Positions 9,780 to 19,454 of a stretch of 64,000 nt of DNA are shown piece after piece (positions within the stretch are counted from its first letter, which is position 1; each line of letters begins with the position of its first letter). The position numbers were made by a program, and so were the translations under genes. Location of the stretch: the NCBI RefSeq assembly GCF_903915725.1, contig NZ_CAIWTY010000106.1, positions 62,001-126,000 of the forward strand, in the 5' to 3' direction. The notes beneath the pieces are model-generated. The model worked only from the letters and a program-made list of their open reading frames with translations. It did not search any database and was not told where the DNA came from. The DNA comes from an uncultured Rhodopila sp. (GTDB lineage: Bacteria; Pseudomonadota; Alphaproteobacteria; Acetobacterales; Acetobacteraceae).

Positions 9780-11321
9780 TTATTCCATTGCCGCATGCGC
9801 CTCGGCCGGTGCCGCCGAGGCCAGACGCGGGCGGCGCATCAGCAACAGCAGCAGCAGCGACGGCAGCGTGGTGAAGATCATCATCCGGTAGTCGTCGATA
9901 TACGCAATGATCTGCGCCTGCTGGTTGACGATGCCGTCCAGCGCCGCCGCGCCATGCGCCTGCAACGGGTTCCAGGACCGCGCGATGATCCCGCCATCCT
10001 GCAGGGCGCGGTTGAACGGCGTGACCGAGGCGCCGATCTGCTCATGCAGCACCTGCGTATTGTGCGACAGCAAGGCGGAGGTGACGGAAACGCCGACGGC
10101 CGCGCCGATATTGCGGAAAAGGGCGAACAGTGACGCGCCGTCGGTGCGGTACTTCGGAGGCAAGGTGGCGAACGCCGTCACCTGAAGCGGCAGAAAGATG
10201 AAGCCGATTCCGGCGCCCTGCACAATGATGACGGCGATTATCCGCCATTGGGCGATGTCCGGAGTCCAGAACGTCATCTGCCACAGCGACCAGGACAGTG
10301 CCAAAATCCCGCCTGCCATCAGGATGCGCGGGTCCATTTTGTTCGCCAGCCGGCCGCCGGTCAGCATCGCCACCATCGTGCCGATGCCGCGCGGCGCCAT
10401 GATCAGCCCGGCCGTCTCCACTGGATAGTTCGCCAGATTCTGCAACCATGGCGCCATCAGCGAGGAACTCGACACCAGGATCGTGCCCGTGGCGAACATC
10501 AGCATCAGGCCGGCCGCAAAGTTCCGGTCCTTGAACAGCACCGGCGGGATGAAAGGCTTCTTCGCCGTGATCATGTGCACGACGAACAGATAGACGCCCA
10601 GGCCGCCGAGCACCGCTTCTGCGATGACCTCCCGCGAGGTGAACCAATCCTGGTCCTGTCCGCGGTCCAGCATCAACTGCAGCCCGCCGATGCCCAGCGA
10701 CAGCACGCCAAAGCCGATCCAGTCGAAGCGCAGGTTGAAGTTGCCGAAGGAGCGCGGCATGCAGAAAAGCAGCCCGAGCGTCGCCAGGATGCCGAACGGC
10801 AGGTTGATGTAGAAGACGTAGCGCCAATTGTACATCTCGGTCAGATACCCGCCGAGAGTCGGCCCCAGGATCGGCCCCACCATCACGCCGACACCCCAGA
10901 TGGCCATGGCCATGCCGCGCTGCTCGGGCGGGTAAATGTCCATCATGGTGGCCTGGGACAGAGGCACCAGCGCCGCGCCGAACACGCCTTGCAGCAGCCG
11001 GAACGCCACCATCTGCGGCAGCGACTGCGCCGCGCCGCACATCATGGAGGTGACGGTGAAGCCGACAAGGCAGGCGATGAACAGGTATTTGCGGCCGAAG
11101 CGGGAGGACAGCCACCCGACCGGCGCGGTCATGATCGCCGCGGCGGTGATGTAGGAGGTTAGGACCCAGGTGATCTCGTCATAGGTCGCCGACAGGCTGC
11201 CCTGCATATAGGGCAGCGCCACATTCGCGATGGTCTGGTCGAGCGCCTGCATCAGCGTGGCGCCCACGGTGCAGAGCGTGATAATCAGTCGGTGCGGTAC
11301 GCGTTCCTGGGGGGGTGGCAC
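9780..11321 (-). CDS. emrB: EmrB/QacA-type multidrug efflux permease (MFS, 14 TM)
   Basis: 513-residue DHA2-family proton antiporter of the inner membrane. It starts with LIITLCTVGATLMQALDQTIANVALP, the conserved helix 1 motif with LDQTIANVALP, then WVLTSYITAAAI and GWLSSRFGRKYLF (motif A). About 14 hydrophobic segments follow. With the upstream HlyD-type adaptor it would form an EmrAB pump exporting hydrophobic compounds. Third gene of marR-emrA-emrB; a palindromic repeat sits between emrA and emrB. Substrate unknown. Confidence 0.92.
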   Translation of the reverse strand: MPPPQERVPHRLIITLCTVGATLMQALDQTIANVALPYMQGSLSATYDEITWVLTSYITAAAIMTAPVGWLSSRFGRKYLFIACLVGFTVTSMMCGAAQSLPQMVAFRLLQGVFGAALVPLSQATMMDIYPPEQRGMAMAIWGVGVMVGPILGPTLGGYLTEMYNWRYVFYINLPFGILATLGLLFCMPRSFGNFNLRFDWIGFGVLSLGIGGLQLMLDRGQDQDWFTSREVIAEAVLGGLGVYLFVVHMITAKKPFIPPVLFKDRNFAAGLMLMFATGTILVSSSSLMAPWLQNLANYPVETAGLIMAPRGIGTMVAMLTGGRLANKMDPRILMAGGILALSWSLWQMTFWTPDIAQWRIIAVIIVQGAGIGFIFLPLQVTAFATLPPKYRTDGASLFALFRNIGAAVGVSVTSALLSHNTQVLHEQIGASVTPFNRALQDGGIIARSWNPLQAHGAAALDGIVNQQAQIIAYIDDYRMMIFTTLPSLLLLLLMRRPRLASAAPAEAHAAME

Positions 11322-11333
11322 GGTCGGCGCTAC

Positions 11334-11423
11334 CCGTCATAGTCAGCGAAGGCGGACCATCCACGCCTCGCGGTGCGCGTTGCGGCAAAGGCGTGGATGG
11401 TCCGCCTTCGCTGACCATGACGG
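11334..11423. repeat. Dispersed bipartite palindrome, copy 1
   Basis: Between emrA and emrB. The left arm starts with CCGTCATAGTCAGCGAAGG and runs through GCGGACCATCCACGCCT. The right arm is almost its exact reverse complement, starting AGGCGTGGATGGTCCGCC and ending CCATGACGG, about 35 bases per arm around a short centre. It shares the ATCCACGCCT/AGGCGTGGAT core and outer GTCATNG/CCATGAC ends with the other copies. Confidence 0.85.
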
Positions 11424-11463
11424 AGAGAGGACGGTGTGTCCCCGGGCACGATCAAACCGCCGA

Positions 11464-12564
11464 TCAAAACAAATCGCGCCAGGTCCGCCGGTGTCCGGTG
11501 TCGATGTCGGCGACGACGCTCATGCCCGCACGCAGGTCCGGGTCGCCATCCTTGTGCTCGACCTTGATGCGGACGGGGATGCGCTGCACCACCTTCACCC
11601 AGTTGCCGGAGGTGTTCTGCGCCGGCAGCACGGAGAACTCCGAACCGCTGTTTGGCGCGATCGATTCAACTTCGGCCTTCCATGTCACGCCGGGATAGGT
11701 ATCCACCGTCAGGTCCACGGGGTCGCCGGGCTTGACGTGGGTCAGTTCGGTTTCCTTCGGATTGGCCTCGACCCAGACCCGTTCTTTCGAAACCAGGCCG
11801 AACGCCGCCGTCGCCGCGCCGAGATACATGCCCGGCTGGACCGACTCGACCTGCGTCACGATCCCGCTGAACGGCGCATGGATCACCGCGTGATCCAGTT
11901 GCCGCTGCGCTTCGTCCACCTTGGCCTGGGCCTGAAGGTAATCCGACATGGTGTGCACATCGATCTCGGGGTTGCCGCTGAGCCGCGCCAATTGCACCGC
12001 GGCGGTGACCTTGAGGGCCTCCACCGCCTGGGTGTCAGCCATCAGCAGGAAGCGCGCATTGTCGTAGTCCGCCCGGGTGACGCCGCCGCTTTTGACCAGG
12101 CCGGCATATCGCTGGAAGCTGGCCTGGTCGGAGGCTAGCTGCGCCTCCTTGACCTCGACGTCGCGCAGCATCCGCTTGTAGTCGAGTTTCATCGCGCTCA
12201 GCGTTGAGACCATGCCGTCGCGGGCGGCGGTCGCGCCGGCCAGGGCAATCTCGAACGGCCGCGTGTCCAGGCGGAGCAGGACATCGCCCTTCTGCACGAG
12301 CTGACCCTCATGCACCGGCACCGCGGCGACGATGCCGGAGACGTCGGTGGCGATGACCTCCTTCGCCGCGCGGACATAGGCGTCGTCGATCGACACGACG
12401 CGTCCGCCGCTGATCCAATAGCCCGCCGTCGCCGCGATCACGGCGACAATGCCGCCGAGCATCAGGATTGGCCGCAGTGCGCCCCGGCCGATCCCGGGGC
12501 GGACGGGGGTATCGGCGATGCGGTTGGCGATGCGCGGGCCGGGCGAGGTTGCGGCTTGCGACAT
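11464..12564 (-). CDS. emrA: EmrA-type membrane fusion protein (HlyD family)
   Basis: 366-residue periplasmic adaptor: one N-terminal membrane segment (ILMLGGIVAVIAATAGYWI, about residues 34-52), a lipoyl/barrel-sandwich half motif DDAYVRAAKEVIATDVSG, a central coiled coil (about 120-200), the second lipoyl half HAPFSGIVTQV and a beta-barrel domain. The ATG at 12564 shares its A with the TGA of the upstream marR gene (TGATG). The frame extends further upstream but only as a shadow of marR. Partner of the downstream EmrB permease. Confidence 0.92.
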   Translation of the reverse strand: MSQAATSPGPRIANRIADTPVRPGIGRGALRPILMLGGIVAVIAATAGYWISGGRVVSIDDAYVRAAKEVIATDVSGIVAAVPVHEGQLVQKGDVLLRLDTRPFEIALAGATAARDGMVSTLSAMKLDYKRMLRDVEVKEAQLASDQASFQRYAGLVKSGGVTRADYDNARFLLMADTQAVEALKVTAAVQLARLSGNPEIDVHTMSDYLQAQAKVDEAQRQLDHAVIHAPFSGIVTQVESVQPGMYLGAATAAFGLVSKERVWVEANPKETELTHVKPGDPVDLTVDTYPGVTWKAEVESIAPNSGSEFSVLPAQNTSGNWVKVVQRIPVRIKVEHKDGDPDLRAGMSVVADIDTGHRRTWRDLF

Positions 12565-13040
12565 CACACAGACTCCCGCGTTTCGGTTTCGGCGCCGCGG
12601 CGCGAGGCATGGGATTCGCGGGTCAGGGTGGCTTTCATCCGCAGCAGCGCGTCGGTCACCGTCTCGATGGATTCCTCGCTCAGGCCGGCGGTGACCATGC
12701 GGGTCATGTCGGCGCGTTGTTCGTCGATTTCGTTGAGCACGCCGCGACCGGGCTCCAGCAAATGCAGCCGCCAGATGCGGCGGTCGCGCGGGTCGGGGCG
12801 GCGTTCGACCATGCCGCGGGCCTGAAGCCGGTCGATCAGCCGCGCCACGGTTATCGGCTCGACTTCGAGAATTTCCGACAGCTCCTTCTGCGAGATGCCG
12901 GGCTGGCGTTCGAGCCAGATCAGGATGGCCCATTGTGCCCGGGTCATGCCGTTCACCCGCGCGCGCTTATCCGCATCGACTCGCAGCAGGCGCGCGACGT
13001 CATGCAACAGGAACAGCAAGTCGCGATGAAATTCGTCCAA
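12564..13040 (-). CDS. MarR-family transcriptional regulator
   Basis: 158-residue winged-helix repressor: MTRAQWAILIWLERQPGISQ leads into the recognition region LSEILEVEPITVARLIDRL and the wing RRPDPRDRRIWRL, flanked by dimerisation helices. The TTG at 13040 is preferred: AGAGGAT lies seven bases before it and the product has normal MarR length, while in-frame ATGs at 13085 and 13121 would place a perfect palindrome inside the gene. It heads marR-emrA-emrB and probably represses it. Confidence 0.88.
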   Translation of the reverse strand: MDEFHRDLLFLLHDVARLLRVDADKRARVNGMTRAQWAILIWLERQPGISQKELSEILEVEPITVARLIDRLQARGMVERRPDPRDRRIWRLHLLEPGRGVLNEIDEQRADMTRMVTAGLSEESIETVTDALLRMKATLTRESHASRRGAETETRESV

Positions 13041-13065
13041 CGGGCGTATCCTCTGGGCTGGGCTG

Positions 13066-13085
13066 ATGATAAGCGGCGTTATCAT
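13066..13085. promoter_or_regulatory. MarR-type operator palindrome
   Basis: ATGATAA (13066-13072) and TTATCAT (13079-13085) are perfect complements separated by six bases, just upstream of the preferred marR ribosome site. Size and symmetry fit a MarR dimer site, suggesting autorepression of the efflux operon. Confidence 0.6.
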
Positions 13086-13302
13086 ATGGATGCCAGCCCG
13101 GTTGCCATGCGCGACGTGCAACGCCGCTACCCGCCAGTAGGATCATCGGACCGGAGGGCCGATTTGCGGTTTCGCGGCGCTTCCGCAAGCCGCACGCATC
13201 CCGCCGCCGCCGCGCGGCGGCGGCTGCCCGGGCGAATGGACGCCGTCCTGGCCCGGTTGCGCCGGGCCTTGACGGTTGCGCGTGAAAAAAACCCGGTTTG
13301 TC

Positions 13303-13503
13303 TTATGTGCCCCAGCCGGCGATGTCGGTGCCGACGGCACTGAAGAAGGTGCCGAGCGCGGTTCCGAATTTCGTTACACCCACGATGACCGCGACGGCGA
13401 TGAAGGAAACCAGCAAAGCATACTCGAGTGCTCCCGCAGCCCGCCGATCGGCGTGCAGAACGCGCAGGAAACGATCGAAGATGGAGCCAATCAGGTAAGG
13501 CAT
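13303..13503 (-). CDS. Flp/Fap-type pilin subunit
   Basis: 66 residues with the Flp pilin pattern: a basic leader of about 20 residues, a Gly-Ala-Leu-Glu-Tyr-Ala processing region (AGALEYALLVSFIAVAVIVG) with the conserved glutamate five residues after the glycine, and a hydrophobic helix ending VTKFGTALGTFF. Prepilin peptidase would cut before the ALEY part. AGGAG precedes the ATG. No tad/cpa assembly genes adjoin, so it is an orphan subunit that would rely on a distant Tad system. Confidence 0.85.
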   Translation of the reverse strand: MPYLIGSIFDRFLRVLHADRRAAGALEYALLVSFIAVAVIVGVTKFGTALGTFFSAVGTDIAGWGT

Positions 13504-14016
13504 GGCGATTCTCCTTTGAATGATAACGAGACGGGTTGGATGGTCTTTCGATCCGTTCAGTACAATCCTGCCGGTCTGCTTACATGCGCGTGTCTTGGCC
13601 TCGTCTCAGCCGATCGGCGTTTCTCTGTAGCCAAAACAAGAACGATACAGAAGCGGATTTTCCGTGATATTGGTGCCGGGAGCCTGCTGGAAAGAAGCCG
13701 GAAGGGGCTGTGCCGTGGCGAGGTCCGCTGAACTATAGTATTGATTCGATTTCTTTTCTTACCGCCCGAGAAACCGAAAAGTGGAGCGAGCTCACCGCCA
13801 GATTGCAGATCCGGCGATCAGAAAATCGGAAACATGTGATAATTGCATTTTTGTCATGGTGTGCCATGGTATTCCAACCGCCCGGGAACACCCCCAACAA
13901 CCACTGTTCCCGCTCCCCCGGGGCGGGATCGTGTGCTACGGTCCGGCCGGACGACAGCATCGGGCGACCCGCCCGTTCCGGATCGCCGGCCTGAGCCAAG
14001 GCATCGAGAGGACTGC
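13504..14016. other. Intergenic region upstream of pilin (-) and amidohydrolase (+)
   Basis: 513 bases between divergent genes, with lower GC than the surroundings, especially 13730-13860. A CATGG-tgtg-CCATG inverted repeat is at 13855-13868. Neither strand has a frame with a ribosome site and protein-like composition. It probably carries the two divergent promoters, but no consensus promoter was clear by eye. Confidence 0.4.
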
Positions 14017-15216
14017 ATGGACCTGATTATCCGCAACGCGCGCCTGCTCGGCGCCCCGGAGCACGCGCCGGTCGATATCGGCATCAGGTCCGGCCAGATC
14101 ATAGCGATTGAAACCAACCTGATGGCGAATGCCCCGGTGTTCGATGCCGAGGGCCATCTCGCCTGTGCCGGGCTGGTCGAAACCCATCTCCACCTGGACA
14201 AGAGCCGCATTATCGACCGCTGCCCGCAGCCGGACGACCGCGACGCGGATGCGATGGCGAGGGTCGCCGCCGTCAAGCCAAAATTCACCGAGGCCGATGT
14301 TTATCGGCGCGCCAGCCGGACAGTGGAGGCGTGTATCCAACACGGCACCACCCGAATGCGCACGCATGTCGAACTCGATGCCGGGGTGGAGCTGCGCAGC
14401 TTCGACGCGCTGGAGACACTGCGGACGGACTATGCCTCGGTCATCGAGATCGAGCTGTGCGTGTTCCCGCAGGAGGGTCTGACCAACAATCCCCGCTCCG
14501 ATGAACTGCTGGTAGAGGCGCTGAAGCGCGGCGCCAGGGTCATCGGCGGTGCGCCGGACCACGATCCGGACAAGGCGGGGCATATTCGCCGGATTTTCGA
14601 GCTGGCGCGTGAGTATGACGTCGATATCGACATGCATTTGGATGCCGGCGATAGCTCCGGGGACATGGATATCCATCTGGTGTGCGAACTGACCCGGCAA
14701 TACCGGCTGGGCGGACGTGTCACGGTCGGGCATGGCTGTCGGTATTCCACCCTGCCCCCGCCCGCGTTCCAGGCGCTCGCGGGGGAGATTGCGGACGCCG
14801 GCGTGGCGGTGACGGTGCTGCCGGCAACCGATCTGTTCATGACGGGACGCGTGGCGGACGCGAATGCTCTGGTGCAGAACAGGGTGAACTGCTCGATCGC
14901 CAGCGGTCATGTCCTGGACCCGTATACGCCCTATGGGGACGGCAACCTGATCCGCCTGGTCAACCTTCAGGCTAATGTCTGCCGCATCGAAGGGGCCGAG
15001 GGGTTGCGGCAATGTTTCTACATGGTGACGGAACGCGCGGCGATGGTGATGAATTTGCGGGATTACGGCATTGCCATCGGCAATCCTGCGGATGTGGTCA
15101 TCATGGATGCGACGACCCCGGAACAGGCGGTGGCTGAGTTGCGGGGACCTTTGACGGTGTTCAGACGCGGCGAACGGACGGTGATTCGGCCGCGGGCGGA
15201 ATTGCACCGGCCGTGA
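14017..15216 (+). CDS. CodA-like amidohydrolase with altered active-site residues
   Basis: 399-residue TIM-barrel metal-dependent hydrolase of the cytosine deaminase / N-isopropylammelide group. A GAGAGGA ribosome site precedes the ATG. The metal motif is ETHLHLDK (His57, His59); further metal/catalytic histidines are His207 in DMHLDAGD and His239 in VTVGHGC. In E. coli CodA the HxDE glutamate is the acid/base and an aspartate in GHDDVFDP completes the site; here the aligned positions are Ala210 and Gly297/His298 (SGHVLDP). The substrate therefore cannot be assumed to be cytosine. It stands alone, convergent with the GH1 gene. Confidence 0.75.
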   Translation: MDLIIRNARLLGAPEHAPVDIGIRSGQIIAIETNLMANAPVFDAEGHLACAGLVETHLHLDKSRIIDRCPQPDDRDADAMARVAAVKPKFTEADVYRRASRTVEACIQHGTTRMRTHVELDAGVELRSFDALETLRTDYASVIEIELCVFPQEGLTNNPRSDELLVEALKRGARVIGGAPDHDPDKAGHIRRIFELAREYDVDIDMHLDAGDSSGDMDIHLVCELTRQYRLGGRVTVGHGCRYSTLPPPAFQALAGEIADAGVAVTVLPATDLFMTGRVADANALVQNRVNCSIASGHVLDPYTPYGDGNLIRLVNLQANVCRIEGAEGLRQCFYMVTERAAMVMNLRDYGIAIGNPADVVIMDATTPEQAVAELRGPLTVFRRGERTVIRPRAELHRP

Positions 15217-15234
15217 TGCCATACGGCGCAATGA

Positions 15235-16707
<1,473 letters not shown>

Positions 16708-17442
16708 TCAAGGGTGACGCGCGCCGGCCACCGCCGTCTTCAGCTCCGCCAACTCGACCGCCCCCGGAACCAGATTGTCCCCGATGATCAGCGCCGGCGT
16801 CCCCTGAATCCCCAGCCCATGCGCCAGCTTCACATTGGCATCGAGTCGCGCCTGGATCGCCGGATCCTCCATGTCACGTGCCATCCGGGGCCAGTCCAGG
16901 CCCAGTGACTTAGCCGCCGTCTCAAGCTGCGCCAGCGTCGTATCCGGCGGCAGCTTCATCACCGCCTCGCGCATTTTCACATACGCATCCTGCCGCTGCG
17001 CCGCCAGCAGCGCCTTCGACCCCAGCAGACTGGCCGGCCCGAGTATCGGCAGATCCTTGTAGACCAGCCGCACTTTCCTGTCCTGGCCGAGGAAACTGTC
17101 CATCGTCGGCTCCATCTTCCGGCAGTACGGACAGCGCGTGTCGAAGAACTCGACGATCGTCACGTCGCCCTGCGGATTGCCGGCCACCGGGTCCGCCGGC
17201 GTCACCAGCTCGTTGCGCGCCCCGGCGATGGCGGCGCGCGCCGCGTCCTGGTTATGCGCGGCTTCGTCCGTCTGGTAGGCGACCACCGCGTCCCGCAGGA
17301 TCGACGGGTCCGTCTTCAGCGCCTCGCGCACGATGGCGACGATTTCGTCGCGCTGCGCGGGGGTGAACGAGGCAGCGTCAGCCGTCCGGACAAGCAGCAT
17401 GGCAGGAAGCAGCAGGGCCGCGGCCCGGAGCAGTCGGTTCAT
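16708..17442 (-). CDS. DsbA/Com1-family thiol-disulfide oxidoreductase
   Basis: 244-residue periplasmic protein: signal peptide MNRLLRAAALLLPAMLLVRT ending near ADA, a helical N-terminal extension (SFTPAQRDEIVAIVREALKT), then a thioredoxin/DsbA fold with the redox motif CPYC in FFDTRCPYCRKMEP and the cis-proline loop GIQGTPALIIGD. This is the DsbA-like (bacterial Com1/BdbD) type rather than classical DsbA with CPHC. It likely introduces or isomerises disulfides in exported proteins. The ATG at 17442 with GAGGGA is preferred to the TTG one codon earlier. Confidence 0.88.
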   Translation of the reverse strand: MNRLLRAAALLLPAMLLVRTADAASFTPAQRDEIVAIVREALKTDPSILRDAVVAYQTDEAAHNQDAARAAIAGARNELVTPADPVAGNPQGDVTIVEFFDTRCPYCRKMEPTMDSFLGQDRKVRLVYKDLPILGPASLLGSKALLAAQRQDAYVKMREAVMKLPPDTTLAQLETAAKSLGLDWPRMARDMEDPAIQARLDANVKLAHGLGIQGTPALIIGDNLVPGAVELAELKTAVAGARHP

Positions 17443-17617
17443 CAATGGTCCCTCATTTGGTCACGCCGCCCACACTAGCGGCAATCCACGCGCCGGCCCA
17501 GGGCACCGCGTCAAGCTTGGTTGCCGCTGATGCCGAAGCCGTTTATGGCACGCTTCCTCAACGGCAGGACGTGTTCGCTTGATTCGGCGCGCCCTTCGGA
17601 TTGGCGAGACCGACAGG

Positions 17618-19099
17618 ATGAACTCAATGCGTTGCGTCCACCAGACCCGTCTTCGGCAGGCAACCGCGCGGCGCGGGCTGCGTTTGCGCGCCGCCTTAGC
17701 CGTGCTGGCTTTCCTGCCGAGCTGTTCGACCGTCACCAAGGTGACCGACTCGGTGCTGGGCAGCGGCGGCCCGGCTGCCGGCCAGCCGGGCTATGTCGCC
17801 GGCTTCCTCGGCGGGGTGACGGCGGATGAGCCACGCGCCGTGCTGGCGGGGCGCGAGGTCCTGTCCTCCGGCGGCAGCGCGGCCGACGCGGCGGTTGCCG
17901 TCGGGCTGACTTTGGCGGTGACCCTGCCCTCCCGCGCCGGCCTGGGCGGCGGCGGCGCCTGTTTGGCGCTCTCGACCAACGTAAAGGGCCCGGCTGGCGG
18001 CGTGCCCGAAGCGATCATGTTCACCCCGCTCGCCCCGGCTCAGCGCGGCAGCAACGCCGATCGGCCTGCCGCGGTGCCGATGCTGGCGCGCGGGCTGTAC
18101 TTGCTGCACGCCCGCTACGGGGTGCAGCCGTTCGAGTCGCTGGTATCCTCGGCCGAGCAGATGGCGCGATTCGGCACCCCGGTATCGCGGGCTTTGGTGA
18201 AGGACCTGGCTCTGGTCGCCGGGCCGCTGCTGGCCGATCCCGGTTCGCGGGCGGTGTTCAGCGAGAATGGCGTGCCGCTGCAGGAGGGTCAGATCCTGCG
18301 CCAGCCGGACCTTGGCGCGACCCTGGCGCAGATCCGCGTCGCCGGTGTCGGCGACCTGTATCAGGGCGGCCTGGCGCGCCGGATCGAGACCGCCTCGGCT
18401 TTGGCCGGCGGCCCGATCGCGCAGTCGGATCTGCGCGGCGCGCTGCCCAAGCTGGCGGCGCCGCTGGTCGCATCCTATCGCGTCGACAAGGTCGCCTTCC
18501 TGCCGCCGCCGGCCGATGGCGGACTGGCGGCCGATGCCGCGTTCGCCGTGCTGGCGGCCAATCCGAACGACCTCGGCGCGGCGCTGGCGCGCTCCCTGGC
18601 GGTGGCGGAACGCTACCGCGCCGGCGGGATCACGCCGGAGGCGGTGCTGGCGGCACGCGACCTGCCGCCGCCGGATTCGACGGTGTTCCCGGCCTCGACC
18701 AGCTTCGCGACGCTCGACCGCAACGGCAATGCCGTGGTGTGCGCACTGACCATGGATAACCTGTTCGGCACCGGCCGCATCCTGCCGGGCCTGGGCTTCC
18801 TGGCCGCGGCCTCGCCGGATTCCGTGCCGCCGCCGTTGCTGGCGGCTGGGCTGGTGTGGAACGCCAACATCGTGGCGTTCCGGGCTGAGGCGGGCGGCTC
18901 CGGCCAGTCCGGTGCGGCGCTGGCGGTCGCGGCGGGGCTGATCAACGCGCTGCGCTCCAACCAGCCGATGCCGGTTCCGGTGCCTGAACCCGGGCGGGCG
19001 AACGTGATCGCATGCTCGCGCTACCTCCCGGGCGAAACCACCGAGTGCAACTGGGCCAACGATCCGCGTGAATACGGGCTGGCTTTGGGGGCCAACTAG
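17618..19099 (+). CDS. Gamma-glutamyltransferase-like lipoprotein with altered nucleophile site
   Basis: 493 residues: a basic leader and lipobox LPSC (Cys36), so probably membrane anchored, then a GGT-like body with SSGGSAADAAVAVGLTLAV and GLGGGGACLAL. In active GGTs autocleavage occurs before a threonine in TTHxSVVDxxGNAV. The matching segment here is STSFATLDRNGNAV, so the nucleophile is replaced by Ser360 and the following histidine by Ser362. The PLSSM oxyanion motif is also missing (AAASPDSVPPP). It may be an inactive or re-purposed paralogue. An ATG at 17627 is an alternative start. Confidence 0.75.
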   Translation: MNSMRCVHQTRLRQATARRGLRLRAALAVLAFLPSCSTVTKVTDSVLGSGGPAAGQPGYVAGFLGGVTADEPRAVLAGREVLSSGGSAADAAVAVGLTLAVTLPSRAGLGGGGACLALSTNVKGPAGGVPEAIMFTPLAPAQRGSNADRPAAVPMLARGLYLLHARYGVQPFESLVSSAEQMARFGTPVSRALVKDLALVAGPLLADPGSRAVFSENGVPLQEGQILRQPDLGATLAQIRVAGVGDLYQGGLARRIETASALAGGPIAQSDLRGALPKLAAPLVASYRVDKVAFLPPPADGGLAADAAFAVLAANPNDLGAALARSLAVAERYRAGGITPEAVLAARDLPPPDSTVFPASTSFATLDRNGNAVVCALTMDNLFGTGRILPGLGFLAAASPDSVPPPLLAAGLVWNANIVAFRAEAGGSGQSGAALAVAAGLINALRSNQPMPVPVPEPGRANVIACSRYLPGETTECNWANDPREYGLALGAN

Positions 19100-19141
19100 A
19101 CCCATCTCAGGCGGACCGGAAAAAGACGCTAGGGGTGTTTC

Positions 19142-19450
19142 ATGAAGCTGTCGGCCGTATGGCTGGCGTCGATACTGGTGGCGTCGGGCTCGGTGGCGTC
19201 GGCGCAGCGTGCCGCCCCGGCCTCGGTTGGTCCGGGACGGATTGTCTGCAACGCGTCGTTCTGCGAACTGGGCGTTGGCCCGCGTCCGGTTCAGCGTATC
19301 CGGGTGATCGCCTCGGTCCTACCGGAGGACGACACGAGGCGCTTGCGCAAATGCACCGGGGTCGCGCCGCCGTGCATGGTGACGGTGGACGGGCTGGAGC
19401 AAGGGGACAAGACCAGGATCATGGCCACGCGCATCGTCTGGCAGGAGTGA
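19142..19450 (+). CDS. Secreted small protein with four cysteines, unknown function
   Basis: 102 residues from an ATG behind AGGGG. Signal peptide KLSAVWLASILVASGSVASA is cleaved before QRAAP. The mature part has cysteines in IVCNASFCELG and RKCTGVAPPCMV, which could form two disulfides, fitting export; a DsbA-family gene lies nearby. It is 42 bases after the GGT-like gene and four bases before the aminotransferase, so the three may be cotranscribed. Confidence 0.6.
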   Translation: MKLSAVWLASILVASGSVASAQRAAPASVGPGRIVCNASFCELGVGPRPVQRIRVIASVLPEDDTRRLRKCTGVAPPCMVTVDGLEQGDKTRIMATRIVWQE

Positions 19451-19454
19451 CCCG

